A DNA stretch of 64,000 nt from Microvirga sp. ACRRW. GTDB taxonomy: Bacteria; Pseudomonadota; Alphaproteobacteria; Rhizobiales; Beijerinckiaceae. Shown here piece after piece: positions 9,365-21,511 of the stretch. The notes under the pieces are model-generated. The model had not been told where the DNA came from. It did no database searches and saw only the letters and a program-made list of their open reading frames with translations. The translations under genes were made by a program, and so were the position numbers. The DNA lies in the NCBI RefSeq assembly GCF_022346925.1, contig NZ_JAKRNJ010000001.1, positions 434,001-498,000 on the forward strand, read 5' to 3'. The number at the start of each line of letters is the position of its first letter. Position 1 is the stretch's first letter.

Positions 9365-11127
9365 CGGTTGGAGCCCCATGCATTGAGGCGTGACATGAGA
9401 GGGAAAGGCTGTACCGGCGGCTCGAACCGCGGAGGAATGCCGAGGAGCGGCGCGACCCGCTCGATCACGTTGCCCGTCACCGGGCCCGCATTCCAGCCTG
9501 CCGTCGAGAAGCCGTAAGTGCCCTCGACCGCCTGCGGTTCGTCCATGATGGTCAGGAACACATATTTCGGCTTGTCGGCCGGAACGACGGCGGTGAAAGT
9601 GGTGAAATTTTTGTTCTTCGCGTAACGGCCGTTGATGACCTTCTCCGCGGTACCGGTCTTGCCGCCCACGAAGAAGCCCGCGATGGAGGCAGAGCTTGCC
9701 GAACCTTCCGGAACCGAAGCGTTGAGGCGCAATACATAGCGCATTGCCTCGCTCGTCTCGGGCTTGAGCACCTGCAGTGCATGCTGGCGGGCCTCCGCCT
9801 CATTGCGCTTCAGGAAAGTCGGCTTGACCAGCACGCCACCATTGACCAGCGCGCCGACCGCCGAGAGAGCCTGGAGCGGTGCAACAGCAAGGCCGTGACC
9901 GAAGGCGATGGTCATGGTGTTGAGTTCACCCCAGCGCGGCGGAATGATCGGCAAGGCGTTCTCCGGCAGCTCCGTCTCGAGGCGGGTCAACTGTCCCATC
10001 TTGCGCAGGAAGGCCTTGTGCCCTTCCACGCCGATGCCCAGCGCCATGCGCGCTGTGCCGATGTTGGACGAGTGCACGAAGACTTCCGGCGTGGTGAGAA
10101 TACGACGCGTCGGGTGATAGTCGCCGATGGTGAACTTGCCATAACGCAAGCCGGATCGCGCATCGAAGGTCGAGTTGATGTTGTACTTGCCGGAGTCGAG
10201 CGCCATCGCGACCGTCAAGGCCTTGAAGGTAGAACCCATCTCGAACACGCCGACATTGATGCGGTTGATCCGGTCCTTGTCGAGCGCATCGACCGGGTTG
10301 TTGGGATCGTAATCCGGCAACGACACGAGCGCGATGATCTCACCCGTATTCACGTCAAGAACCGCACCGGCTGTTGCCTTGGCCTTGAATTTCGCCATGC
10401 CCTTGGCGAGTTCGTCGCGCAGGGCATGCTGCACGCGCAGATCCAGGGAAAGTTGAATGGGCTTCAGATCGGCAGCGGAGATGTTGAAGCCCGCGCCATT
10501 GAGATCCTGCAGGCCCATGCTGTCGATATATTTCTCGATGCCTGCAATGCCCACATTGTCCACGTTGGCGAAGCCCAGCACGTGCGCGGCCGCTTCGGCA
10601 TTGGGATAGACACGCTTGTTCTCAGGAAGGAAGCCGACTCCCGGGATCCCGAGACGATGCACCTCGGCCTGCTGGCGCGGCGTGATCTCGCGCTTGACCC
10701 AGACGAAGCCCTTCTTGGTGCCGAGCTTGTTGCGCAAATCCGTGGCGTCGAGATCAGGCAAGACAGCCGTGAGCAGTTCGACGGCCTCATCCTTGTCGAT
10801 GATGTTGCGCGGCTCCGCGAAGACCGACACCATCTTCACGTCGGTGGCGAGGATCTCGCCATTGCGATCTACGATGTCGGGACGCGCCGCGGAAATCTCG
10901 GAGGATGCCGCACGGCGGACTTCGCTCGTGTTCTCGCTCGTCACGGCAAGCTGCACGAGGCGTCCGCCGATGACGCCGAAAAGGCCCACGAAGCAGATGG
11001 CGGCGAGACCCACACGCGATGTGCTCTTGTCCAGGCGCAACCGGAACAGCTCGCGCGCATGGGAGAGGACGCCTCTCTTGGGCGATTGGCTCTTAACCTT
11101 CAGTTCGGGTTGAGGCGCATGCAACAC
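9361..11127 (-). CDS. ftsI: Penicillin-binding protein 3 / septal transpeptidase FtsI
   Basis: Class B PBP that cross-links septal peptidoglycan together with FtsW. The 588-residue protein has a cytoplasmic tail rich in basic residues, one transmembrane segment at about 39-62, a pedestal domain starting with AARPDIVDRNGEILA, and the transpeptidase domain. The three active-site motifs are present: STFK at 299-302, SSN at 353-355 and KTGT at 490-493. ftsL lies five bases upstream. The C-terminal tail carries a proline-rich segment (PPRFEPPVQPFP). Confidence 0.97.
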   Translation of the reverse strand: MLHAPQPELKVKSQSPKRGVLSHARELFRLRLDKSTSRVGLAAICFVGLFGVIGGRLVQLAVTSENTSEVRRAASSEISAARPDIVDRNGEILATDVKMVSVFAEPRNIIDKDEAVELLTAVLPDLDATDLRNKLGTKKGFVWVKREITPRQQAEVHRLGIPGVGFLPENKRVYPNAEAAAHVLGFANVDNVGIAGIEKYIDSMGLQDLNGAGFNISAADLKPIQLSLDLRVQHALRDELAKGMAKFKAKATAGAVLDVNTGEIIALVSLPDYDPNNPVDALDKDRINRINVGVFEMGSTFKALTVAMALDSGKYNINSTFDARSGLRYGKFTIGDYHPTRRILTTPEVFVHSSNIGTARMALGIGVEGHKAFLRKMGQLTRLETELPENALPIIPPRWGELNTMTIAFGHGLAVAPLQALSAVGALVNGGVLVKPTFLKRNEAEARQHALQVLKPETSEAMRYVLRLNASVPEGSASSASIAGFFVGGKTGTAEKVINGRYAKNKNFTTFTAVVPADKPKYVFLTIMDEPQAVEGTYGFSTAGWNAGPVTGNVIERVAPLLGIPPRFEPPVQPFPLMSRLNAWGSNR

Positions 11128-11132
11128 GGGAA

Positions 11133-11528
11133 TTACCGTCTCGGAGTTTGAGTCGATGGGGTGCGGGCTTCGTTGCTTCTGTCTTTCGGCGTCGCTGTCG
11201 GCTCGAGCAGGCCGAGCGCCTGGAGCTTGAGCCCGATCTCATCCCCGCGGTCAGGGCGGTTCGGTAGATCGGACAGGCGGGCCAATTGCTGGATCTTCAA
11301 GGCCTGCAGATCGAGATGTTGATCGGCGGCAGCCTGCAGGCGGTCGGGGCGGTCGAGATATTGCCACTCGGCCTGAAGCACGGCGATGGCTTCGCGCTCG
11401 CGCTGCGCCTTCGACTTCAGCTTCGCCACCTGCTCGGAGTAATAGAGCGTGTCGTACTTGATCGAATAGGCATAGCCCGCCGACGAGATGAGGGCGGAGA
11501 TCGCAACGATGTGGAGCAGCTTGCTCAT
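11133..11528 (-). CDS. ftsL: Cell division protein FtsL
   Basis: Small bitopic divisome protein that with FtsB and FtsQ activates FtsWI. The 131-residue product has a single N-terminal membrane segment ([18 protein letters not shown], about 6-23). A predicted coiled coil rich in Lys, Arg, Glu and Gln follows (about 30-75), containing [19 protein letters not shown], the FtsL hallmark. A disordered Thr/Pro/Arg tail ends it. Sequence conservation in this family is low; size, topology and position between rsmH and ftsI carry the call. It starts four bases inside the rsmH end (ATGA). Confidence 0.9.
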   Translation of the reverse strand: MSKLLHIVAISALISSAGYAYSIKYDTLYYSEQVAKLKSKAQREREAIAVLQAEWQYLDRPDRLQAAADQHLDLQALKIQQLARLSDLPNRPDRGDEIGLKLQALGLLEPTATPKDRSNEARTPSTQTPRR

Positions 11529-12574
11529 CGCCGCCCTCCCCTTTTTTCCGCTGTCTGAGGCAGCTCTGCCAACATGGTGATGGCGCTGAGCGGCTCCTGT
11601 GGAGGTTCGCTCGTGCGTGCCCCGGCGCGCAGCTTCGCCGAACGGGCGCGCGCGTTGCGCGCCATTTCCTGCTCGCTCGGGCCAACAGGTCCTTTCGTGA
11701 CCGCATCGAAGGTCGGCTCGGGAGCCGCCATCGTCGGCATATGACGGGAGCCGCTCGGCGTACGTCCCGTGCGGGCCGCGAAGAACTGCTTCACGATGCG
11801 GTCTTCGAGGGAATGGAAGGTCACGACCACAAGACGCCCGCCGGGTTTCAGGATGCGCTCGGCCGCATGCAGCGCACGCACCAGTTCTCCCAGCTCGTCG
11901 TTTACGGCAATGCGCAAACCTTGGAACACGCGCGTGGCCGGATGGATGCCGCCCGGCTCCTGCCGGATCAGGGAGGCAACGAGATCCGCAAGCTGGCGCG
12001 TCGTTTGAAACGGCTCACGGCGGCGCGCTTCGATGACGGCGCGCGCCACTGCCCGGGCACGACGCTCCTCACCGTAGTGATAGAAAATATCCGCGAGTTC
12101 GGCCTCGGAGGATTCATTGATGAGGTCGGCAGCACTCGGCCCGTCCTGTTCCATACGCATGTCGAGAGGGCCATCATTGCGGAACGAGAATCCGCGCTCA
12201 GCCTGATCGAGCTGCATGGACGAAACACCGATATCGAGCACCACTCCGTCGACGCTTTCTAAACCCTGATCGCGCGCAAGCGTATCGAGATCGCCGAAGC
12301 GTCCCGGCACGAGCATAAGGCGCTTCTTGAATTTCGCCGTTAGCGCGGTGCCGCCCGCAATCGCATCGGGATCGCGATCAATGGCAATCACTTTGTTCTG
12401 AGGATGAGCATCGAGAATGGCGCGCGTATATCCGCCTGCGCCGAATGTGCCATCGATGAAGAGGCCACCGCTCTTCACATCGAGCGCATCGCACACCTCC
12501 GCCAGGAGCACAGGAACGTGACGGGTCGGTCCGCCAGCGGCTCCGGCTCCTGGGCCGTCGCCGCGTCCCATCAT
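11525..12574 (-). CDS. rsmH: 16S rRNA (cytosine1402-N4)-methyltransferase RsmH
   Basis: SAM-dependent methyltransferase that modifies C1402 of 16S rRNA in the P site. The 349-residue protein contains HVPVLLAEV, the SAM-binding [27 protein letters not shown] and the C-terminal [16 protein letters not shown], all typical of RsmH/MraW. The frame is open far upstream into mraZ DNA, but the ATG at 12574 overlaps the mraZ stop (ATGA), and a second ATG follows directly. It is the second dcw gene. Confidence 0.97.
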   Translation of the reverse strand: MMGRGDGPGAGAAGGPTRHVPVLLAEVCDALDVKSGGLFIDGTFGAGGYTRAILDAHPQNKVIAIDRDPDAIAGGTALTAKFKKRLMLVPGRFGDLDTLARDQGLESVDGVVLDIGVSSMQLDQAERGFSFRNDGPLDMRMEQDGPSAADLINESSEAELADIFYHYGEERRARAVARAVIEARRREPFQTTRQLADLVASLIRQEPGGIHPATRVFQGLRIAVNDELGELVRALHAAERILKPGGRLVVVTFHSLEDRIVKQFFAARTGRTPSGSRHMPTMAAPEPTFDAVTKGPVGPSEQEMARNARARSAKLRAGARTSEPPQEPLSAITMLAELPQTAEKRGGRR

Positions 12575-13068
12575 TGCTCCTGCACTCCTGGTGAGGTGTT
12601 CTGTACCATACGCGGCTCCACAATCCGGGCTCCGAGAGATTTCTTCAGGTCTCTGACCTTCGTGCGCGCCTCCTCCAAGTGCGCACGGAAACGCTCCGGT
12701 TCCCATATCTGGAACTTGTGACCGAGTCCGACGAACGTCACCGTATCGCCAATCCCGGCATGCACTTTCACTGAGTCCGTCAGGATGACACGCCCCTCCG
12801 GATCGACTTTCAGAATTTCGCTGGTCCCGAACAACGCGGTCGACAGCTGATCCCGTTCGTCCGAATAAGGCGACAGCGTCGACAAGAACGCATCGATCTC
12901 GTTCAGAAGCGTGTTGCCACCTGCGTCCAAGGCCTGCGCGTCGAGCGCGGGATGAACGTAGAGACCCTCGAATCCGTCCCTGGCCAAGACGGCCCGGAAG
13001 GATGCGGGGATCGAGACGCGACCCTTCGAATCCAACTTGTTGGTGAAATTGGACACGAAGCGGTTCAT
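12571..13068 (-). CDS. mraZ: Transcriptional regulator MraZ
   Basis: AbrB-fold DNA-binding protein with two SpoVT-AbrB-like repeats. In Escherichia coli it represses its own dcw promoter by binding TGGG-type direct repeats. The 165-residue protein starts [25 protein letters not shown] and has the second repeat around [13 protein letters not shown]. It is slightly longer than the E. coli protein because of a charged C-terminal tail. It is the first gene of the cluster, and ten-base-spaced TGGG boxes lie about 150-180 bases upstream, supporting autoregulation. Confidence 0.96.
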   Translation of the reverse strand: MNRFVSNFTNKLDSKGRVSIPASFRAVLARDGFEGLYVHPALDAQALDAGGNTLLNEIDAFLSTLSPYSDERDQLSTALFGTSEILKVDPEGRVILTDSVKVHAGIGDTVTFVGLGHKFQIWEPERFRAHLEEARTKVRDLKKSLGARIVEPRMVQNTSPGVQEQ

Positions 13069-13213
13069 TGGCCGCAGCTCGCAAGCTCCCGATTGTCAGC
13101 CCCCCGACAGGCCTTACTGGCCTGCCACCCGTTCTCGGCGAAAACGCCTCTTTCCGAAGTCTAATGTCGGCACATCTGGTGCGCCTGACATTCCCTTCGG
13201 AAGACACCGTCGA

Positions 13214-13248
13214 CGGGATGATTTGGGATAACATGGGATAATATGGGC
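13214..13248 (-). promoter_or_regulatory. MraZ operator boxes upstream of mraZ
   Basis: On the plus strand the pentamers CGGGA (13214), TGGGA (13224), TGGGA (13234) and TGGGC (13244) follow one another with a strict ten-base period, that is five-base boxes with five-base spacers. This matches the TGGGN-N5 repeats known to bind MraZ in E. coli. The first box is degenerate. The array overlaps a candidate dcw promoter, so binding would block it. Orientation relative to mraZ is opposite to the E. coli case as written, which direct repeats bound on one helix face could tolerate. Confidence 0.72.
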
Positions 13249-13253
13249 GTCAA
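13225..13253 (-). promoter_or_regulatory. Candidate sigma70 promoter of the dcw operon
   Basis: Reading the minus strand, TTGACG (13253-13248) is followed after 17 bases by TATCCC (13230-13225). The -35 element is good and the -10 element is weak. It would start transcription near 13218, leaving a 5' leader of about 150 bases before mraZ. The -10 and spacer coincide with the TGGG boxes on the other strand. Confidence 0.45.
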
Positions 13254-13380
13254 CGGAACGGGGTTGGGGTGCAAGCCTTGCAGCATGCAATCCCCATGAG
13301 ACGCATTTGTGGTTAATGAATCGTAAGCAGACCAACGCTTTGGTCCGCTTTGTCGCAGTTTTCGGCCTGTGGAAAAGAGG

Positions 13381-13760
<380 letters not shown>

Positions 13761-13766
13761 GTTGGG

Positions 13767-13795
13767 ATGTGGTGCGAAAGATGGTCTGACGTCAA
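13767..13795 (-). promoter_or_regulatory. Possible rnpB promoter
   Basis: On the minus strand TTGACG (13795-13790) is followed after 17 bases by CCACAT (13772-13767), and a start about seven bases on would fall at the deduced 5' end of the RNase P RNA near 13760. The -10 element is poor, so this is tentative. Confidence 0.35.
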
Positions 13796-13804
13796 GGCCG
13801 AAGG

Positions 13805-14578
13805 TTAATCGGCAGCAGCCGTAATCACTTTCACTCGAGCGCAATAGGCACGTGAGGCGCTCGTCATCGTCGTCGTGCGGTGACCGAATTGATAACGCAG
13901 GATCGTGCCGCAGGTGTCGCCACCAGCGAGCTTATGGGCCTGCGCGAGATATTTCAGGCCGTAACGGAGATTGGTTTCAGCATCCATCAGACCGGCAACG
14001 TCGCCCTTGTAGCCAAGCGACTGAGCCGTCCGATAATTGATCTGCGTCAGCCCGATATTGGGACCATTGCGCGCGCCGGGATTGTAGCGGCTCTCAATGC
14101 GAACAACCGCATCGGCCAGTTCATACGATAGGCCGTTCTCGGCGGCATAGCGGGCGATCAGAGGCTTGAGAGCGCTAGCCTTGACAGCATCAGCCCGCTC
14201 CGAGCGGGACCGGCCCTGAGGCTCAATGACGAGCGAAGCCGTCTCATCGGCGGCATCCTCTCCCGTCGTCTCTTTGGCAGCAGTGGCGGCGGCCTTCGCA
14301 GTGGCAGGAGACGGGGTTGCCGCGGCGGCTTCCTTGATCTTCTTCTTTCCGGACTTGGCGGCTTTTGCAGCCTCTGCGGCTTCCTCTGCTTGAATAGCGC
14401 TCTCTTCTTCCTTCTGTGCGGCAGCCGCAGCCTTAGTTTCCTCGATCTGAGCCCTCATGAGCGCCTCGGCCTCGTCAGGAGAAATAACGTTGTCCGCACG
14501 AGCCTGTGACGCAAGGGCAAGTGCAGCCACACCGAGAATCGCAACCGCCAAGGTTCTTGAGAAATGCTGCCAAGTCAT
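13805..14578 (-). CDS. Lytic transglycosylase, SLT domain, periplasmic
   Basis: Probable peptidoglycan lytic transglycosylase that cleaves the MurNAc-GlcNAc bond. From MTWQHFSRTL it has 257 residues: a signal peptide cleaved after about ASQARA, and a long low-complexity Ala/Lys/Glu linker (about 35-115). The C-terminal goose-lysozyme-like SLT domain has IARYAAENGLSYELADAVVRIES (catalytic Glu in RIES), NPGARNGPNIGLTQI and NLRYGLKYLAQA. The frame opens 20 codons earlier, but the inner ATG at 14578 gives a proper signal sequence. The linker may span the periplasm; the substrate step is inferred from the family. Confidence 0.88.
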   Translation of the reverse strand: MTWQHFSRTLAVAILGVAALALASQARADNVISPDEAEALMRAQIEETKAAAAAQKEEESAIQAEEAAEAAKAAKSGKKKIKEAAAATPSPATAKAAATAAKETTGEDAADETASLVIEPQGRSRSERADAVKASALKPLIARYAAENGLSYELADAVVRIESRYNPGARNGPNIGLTQINYRTAQSLGYKGDVAGLMDAETNLRYGLKYLAQAHKLAGGDTCGTILRYQFGHRTTTMTSASRAYCARVKVITAAAD

Positions 14579-14773
14579 ACTGAAACTCCAAATGGCATCG
14601 GTCGCGGGGAAGCGGTGGGTGGGGAGCAAATAAGGCAAAGTTGTGACTTAGCAAGTCGAAATCGTGACGAGACAATGCTCAAGCTAGACAATGATTCTTC
14701 ATCAAACCGAAGCGCAGAAAGGCAAGAAATAGCCTGCACAACTTAACGAAAAATTTTTCTACAGCTCATTGAT

Positions 14774-14798
14774 GACCAAGGAACTTTGTCCCTTGGTC
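14774..14798. other. Inverted repeat in the divergent intergenic region
   Basis: GACCAAGG (14774-14781) and CCTTGGTC (14791-14798) form an eight-base stem with a nine-base loop, about 80 bases upstream of the lipoprotein gene. No U-run follows on either strand, so it is not a terminator. It could be an operator or a 5' leader hairpin. The rest of 14579-14876 is AT-richer than the coding DNA, as expected for divergent promoters, but I cannot assign clear elements. Confidence 0.4.
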
Positions 14799-14876
14799 GG
14801 GAGTTGGCGTCTGCGTAAGGTCAAGCTAAGGATTAAGCTGGGCAGCCTACAGCCCGCTAGATACAGGGAAGCCTCC

Positions 14877-15155
14877 ATGAAGAAGATCATTACCGCCATT
14901 GCCGCTGGTGCTCTCACCCTCTCGATGGCCGCCTGCAACACTCCAGGTGAGCGTGCAGTTGGCGGTGCCGCTATCGGCGGCCTGGCTGGTGCAGCTATCG
15001 GCGGCGCAGCTACGGGTACTGCAGGCGGCGCCCTGGCTGGCGCAGCCATCGGCGGCGCCGGCGGCGCAATTGTCGGCGCTAGCACGGCTCCGCGCGGCCC
15101 CGCATGCCCTTACGGCACCTATCAGGACATGTACGGCAACATCTACTGCCGCTAA
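14877..15155 (+). CDS. Glycine-zipper lipoprotein
   Basis: 92-residue predicted lipoprotein of unknown role. It begins MKKIITAIAAGALTLSMAAC; the Cys at residue 20 is a likely lipidation site, although Met at -3 is not the classical lipobox residue. Residues about 28-65 are a run of Gly-Ala repeats (GGAAIGGLAGAAIGGAA and so on), a glycine-zipper fold seen in outer-membrane-associated proteins such as the Rick_17kDa/OmpA-like 17 kDa antigen group. The tail CPYGTYQDMYGNIYCR has two Cys that could pair. The ATG at 14877 gives a clean signal sequence; upstream in-frame starts do not. Confidence 0.82.
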   Translation: MKKIITAIAAGALTLSMAACNTPGERAVGGAAIGGLAGAAIGGAATGTAGGALAGAAIGGAGGAIVGASTAPRGPACPYGTYQDMYGNIYCR

Positions 15156-15176
15156 GTCAGTCCCGAACTTGAATTT

Positions 15177-15210
15177 AAGGGGCCGGGATCATCTCGGCCC
15201 CTTTTCTTTT
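15177..15210 (+). terminator. Rho-independent terminator after the lipoprotein gene
   Basis: GGGGCCG (15179-15185) pairs with CGGCCCC (15195-15201) across a nine-base loop and is followed directly by TTTTCTTTT. It lies 24 bases after the lipoprotein stop and separates it from the djlA-amidase pair. Confidence 0.88.
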
Positions 15211-15240
15211 GCCCGAACTTGAGCGACCACTGCTCTCAAG

Positions 15241-15966
15241 ATGATTCAGTCGATTTGGGGTAAGTTGAGTGGTGCCGGCATCGGCCTCGCTCTGGGAGGG
15301 CCGATTGGCGCTCTCCTGGGCGGCGTGGCTGGGCACGTGCTCATTGATCGTGAGGGCGCTCCTTTTGGAAAGCCGCCGCGCGATGTGCTGTTCACCATGG
15401 GCCTCGTCGCACTTGCCGCCAAGATGGCGAAGGCCGACGGCGTGGTAGTGGATGTGGAGGTGAAGGCCTTCGAGCAGATCGTCGAGGTGCCGGAAAACGA
15501 GCATCCGCGCGTGCAGCGCCTGTTCGAACTCGCCATGCAGACATCAGACGGCTTCGAATCTTACGCCCGCCAGATCGGTGAGGCATTCAAGGAGGAGCCC
15601 GCTCTCCTGGAAGACGTGCTCGATGGCCTCTTCCATATCGCCAAGGCGGACGAGGCCGTGCACGAGGCCGAGTACATTTACCTCAAGAATGTGGCGACGA
15701 TCTTCTCGTTCTCGGAAACCGACTTCGAGCGCATCGCCGCGCGCCATGTGACGCGTGCGGATGATCCTTATCTCATTCTCAAAGCCGACAGGTCCATGAG
15801 CGATGACGAACTGAAGCGGCACTATCGGAGGACGGTTGCCGAGAACCACCCCGACCGGGAGATCGCACGAGGTCTACCGCCGGAAGCCGTGAAGATCGCG
15901 ACCGAGCGCTTGGCTACCATCAATGCCGCCTGGGAGCGGATTGCCGCCGAGCGGAACCTCAGGTGA
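15241..15966 (+). CDS. djlA: TerB/DnaJ-domain co-chaperone, DjlA-like
   Basis: Predicted membrane-anchored J-protein that would stimulate DnaK. The 241-residue protein starts with a glycine-rich hydrophobic segment (GAGIGLALGGPIGALLGGVAG, about 11-31). A TerB-like helical domain covers about 50-170 (MAKADGVVVDVEVKAFEQIV, HIAKADEAVHEAEYIYLKNVA). The C-terminal J domain has the essential HPD in RTVAENHPDREIA (about 200-212). This order matches DjlA. Only four bases separate it from the downstream amidase gene, suggesting co-transcription. The envelope-stress role known for enterobacterial DjlA is not shown here. Confidence 0.88.
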   Translation: MIQSIWGKLSGAGIGLALGGPIGALLGGVAGHVLIDREGAPFGKPPRDVLFTMGLVALAAKMAKADGVVVDVEVKAFEQIVEVPENEHPRVQRLFELAMQTSDGFESYARQIGEAFKEEPALLEDVLDGLFHIAKADEAVHEAEYIYLKNVATIFSFSETDFERIAARHVTRADDPYLILKADRSMSDDELKRHYRRTVAENHPDREIARGLPPEAVKIATERLATINAAWERIAAERNLR

Positions 15967-15970
15967 CATA

Positions 15971-16744
15971 ATGAGCCCGTCCCTTTCCACTGAGAGCCCT
16001 GTTGCCACGAAGGTGTTTCCTTCGCCCAATCACGGGGAGCGAAAGGACGGACAGCGCCCGACTATGGTGATCCTGCACTACACAGGTATACCGGACGAAG
16101 GCGAGGCCCTGCAGTGGCTGTGCAATCCGATCTCGCAGGTCTCGGCTCATTACTTCGTGTTCGGTGACGGGCGTGTGCTGCAACTGGTGCCGGAAGCGCG
16201 CCGCGCCTGGCACGCGGGCGTCTCCTTCTGGGACGGCGAGACGGACATCAACTCCGCCTCCATCGGCATCGAGATCGCCAATCCCGGGCATCCAGGCGGC
16301 ATGCCCGCCTATCCCGATGCCCAGATCGAAAGCGTGATCGCGCTCACGAAAGACATTGTCACCCGCTGGCGCATTCCGGCAACGCGCGTACTCGGCCATT
16401 CCGATGTGGCGCCTGGGCGGAAGGTCGATCCTGGCGAGAACTTTCCATGGAGGCGCCTGCACGAAGCAGGCATCGGCCATTGGGTAGCGCCCGCGAATTT
16501 GAGCGACGGTCGCTTCTTCTCGCGCGGCGACCAAGGCATGCCTATCGAGGCATTGCAGGCGATGCTCGCCATGTACGGCTACGGCGTGAAGATCAACGGG
16601 GTGTTCGACGAGAACACGGAAAAAGTTGTTTCCACCTTCCAACGCCATTTCCGCCCAGAACGTGTGGATGGCGTGGCGGATGCCTCCACCATTACTACCT
16701 TGCGCGATCTGATCGCGAAAAGGCCGTCGTCACCGACGGCCTGA
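15971..16744 (+). CDS. N-acetylmuramoyl-L-alanine amidase with peptidoglycan-binding domain (AmiD/AmpD-like)
   Basis: Zinc amidase (Amidase_2 family) that removes stem peptides from muropeptides or wall fragments. From MSPSLSTESP it has 257 residues. VILHYTGIP supplies the first zinc His, AHYFVFGDGRVLQLVPEARRAWHAG the core, and VLGHSDVAPGRKVDPGENFPW the second His and the ligand Asp. A PG_binding_1 domain follows at about 190-250 (GDQGMPIEALQAMLAMYGYG). There is no obvious signal peptide, as in AmpD, yet the added binding domain resembles AmiD. The last codons contain the metH terminator hairpin. Confidence 0.9.
   Translation: MSPSLSTESPVATKVFPSPNHGERKDGQRPTMVILHYTGIPDEGEALQWLCNPISQVSAHYFVFGDGRVLQLVPEARRAWHAGVSFWDGETDINSASIGIEIANPGHPGGMPAYPDAQIESVIALTKDIVTRWRIPATRVLGHSDVAPGRKVDPGENFPWRRLHEAGIGHWVAPANLSDGRFFSRGDQGMPIEALQAMLAMYGYGVKINGVFDENTEKVVSTFQRHFRPERVDGVADASTITTLRDLIAKRPSSPTA
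16717..16742 (-). terminator. metH: Rho-independent terminator of metH, embedded in the 3' end of the amidase gene
   Basis: On the minus strand AGGCCGTCG pairs with CGACGGCCT (16742-16734 with 16729-16721) around a four-base loop and is followed by TTTT at 16720-16717. It begins nine bases after the metH stop codon. The same DNA encodes the last residues of the convergent amidase. Confidence 0.8.
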
Positions 16745-16750
16745 TCAACC

Positions 16751-20506
<3,756 letters not shown>

Positions 20507-20528
20507 TGTTCTGTTCTCTTCTCATCCA

Positions 20529-20567
20529 GCCGAATCCGCTTCGGCCATTCGTGTCTCTTTCGACACG
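20529..20567 (-). other. Tandem hairpins in the metF-metH intergenic region
   Basis: Two small stems lie in the 99-base spacer: CGTGTC/GACACG (20550-20555 with 20562-20567, six-base loop) and GCCGAA/TTCGGC (20529-20534 with 20540-20545, five-base loop). They would form in the metF-metH mRNA shortly before the metH start. No U-run follows, so they look like stabilising or translational elements rather than a terminator. I do not recognise a riboswitch consensus. Confidence 0.45.
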
Positions 20568-20605
20568 GCAGTCAGGCAGATGCCAGGCTCAGCCGGGCAC
20601 TAAAT

Positions 20606-21511
20606 TTAGGCAGCCGCCTTCACGCTCTGATCACGAAGTCCGAGCAAGTGGCAGATCGCATAAACAAGATCGGCGCGGTTCATGGTGTAAAAATGAAACT
20701 CACTCACGCCACGGTCGACGAGGTCGATGACCTGCTCGGCGGCAACGGCTGCGGCGACGAGCTTGCGCGTCTCAACATCGTTTTCAAGACCGTCGAAACG
20801 AGCCGCAAGCCAATCGGGGATGCTCGCCCCGGTCTTGGCCGCGAAATTCGCCGTCTGCTTGAAGTTCTGCACCGGCACGATTCCGGGCACGATTGGGATA
20901 TCGATGCCGCGCGCACGAACGCGATCGAGATAGCGGAAGTAATGGTCGTTATCGAAGAAGAACTGCGTAATGGCGCGATCCGCGCCGCAATCGACCTTTG
21001 CCTTCAGCGCATCGATGTCGGCATCGAGCGATGCGGCTTCAGGATGCTTTTCTGGATAGGCCGAAACGGACACCTCGAAATCTCCGATGGCCTTGATGCC
21101 AGCCACGAGATCGCAGGTCTGCTGATATCCGCCAGGATGAGGCTCATAGGCCGTGCCGATGCCGGCAACCGGATCGCCGCGCAGGGCTACGATGTGGCGC
21201 ACGCCGGCATCCCAGTAAGAGCGGATCACGTCGTCCACTTCATGCTTCGTCGCCGCGACGCAGGTCAGGTGTGCGGCGGGTTTGAGGGCCGTTTCCTGCA
21301 CGATGCGCGAGACCGTGGCGTGCGTGCGCTCCCGCGTGGAGCCACCGGCGCCGTAAGTCACGGAAACGAATTGTGGGCTCAGCGGCGCAAGACGCTGAAT
21401 GGAGGCCCAAAGCGTCGTTTCCATCTCCGGAGTCTTCGGCGGGAAGAACTCGAAAGACACCTTGATCGGACAAGAAGCCTGCCTGCTGGGGCGAAGGGTC
21501 AGGGGCGACAT
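20606..21511 (-). CDS. metF: 5,10-methylenetetrahydrofolate reductase MetF
   Basis: FAD-dependent enzyme that supplies 5-methyltetrahydrofolate for MetH. The 301-residue protein has KVSFEFFPPKTPEME, FVSVTYGAGGSTRERTH, the FAD region HIVALRGDP and GADRAITQFFFDND, all typical of bacterial MetF. The start overlaps the stop of the upstream regulator by one base, so the regulator and metF are translationally coupled. Confidence 0.97.
   Translation of the reverse strand: MSPLTLRPSRQASCPIKVSFEFFPPKTPEMETTLWASIQRLAPLSPQFVSVTYGAGGSTRERTHATVSRIVQETALKPAAHLTCVAATKHEVDDVIRSYWDAGVRHIVALRGDPVAGIGTAYEPHPGGYQQTCDLVAGIKAIGDFEVSVSAYPEKHPEAASLDADIDALKAKVDCGADRAITQFFFDNDHYFRYLDRVRARGIDIPIVPGIVPVQNFKQTANFAAKTGASIPDWLAARFDGLENDVETRKLVAAAVAAEQVIDLVDRGVSEFHFYTMNRADLVYAICHLLGLRDQSVKAAA

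Larger units (their letters stand above)
13069..13380. other. Intergenic region between mraZ and rnpB
   Basis: 312 bases with no convincing gene. It holds the mraZ leader (13069-13213), the MraZ boxes and candidate promoter. A small hairpin CAGGCC/GGCCTG with a five-base loop lies near 13110-13127. A second hairpin, GCAGACCAA at 13327-13335 pairing with TTGGTCCGC at 13340-13348, lies just beyond the 3' end of the RNase P RNA gene and could help end that transcript, although no U-run follows it on the minus strand. Short open frames here look spurious. Confidence 0.6.

Noticed and set aside
20507-20605. SAM/SAH or cobalamin riboswitch before metH
   Set aside because: No consensus such as the B12 box could be recognised; only short local stems are present. 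Kept as a lower-level observation.
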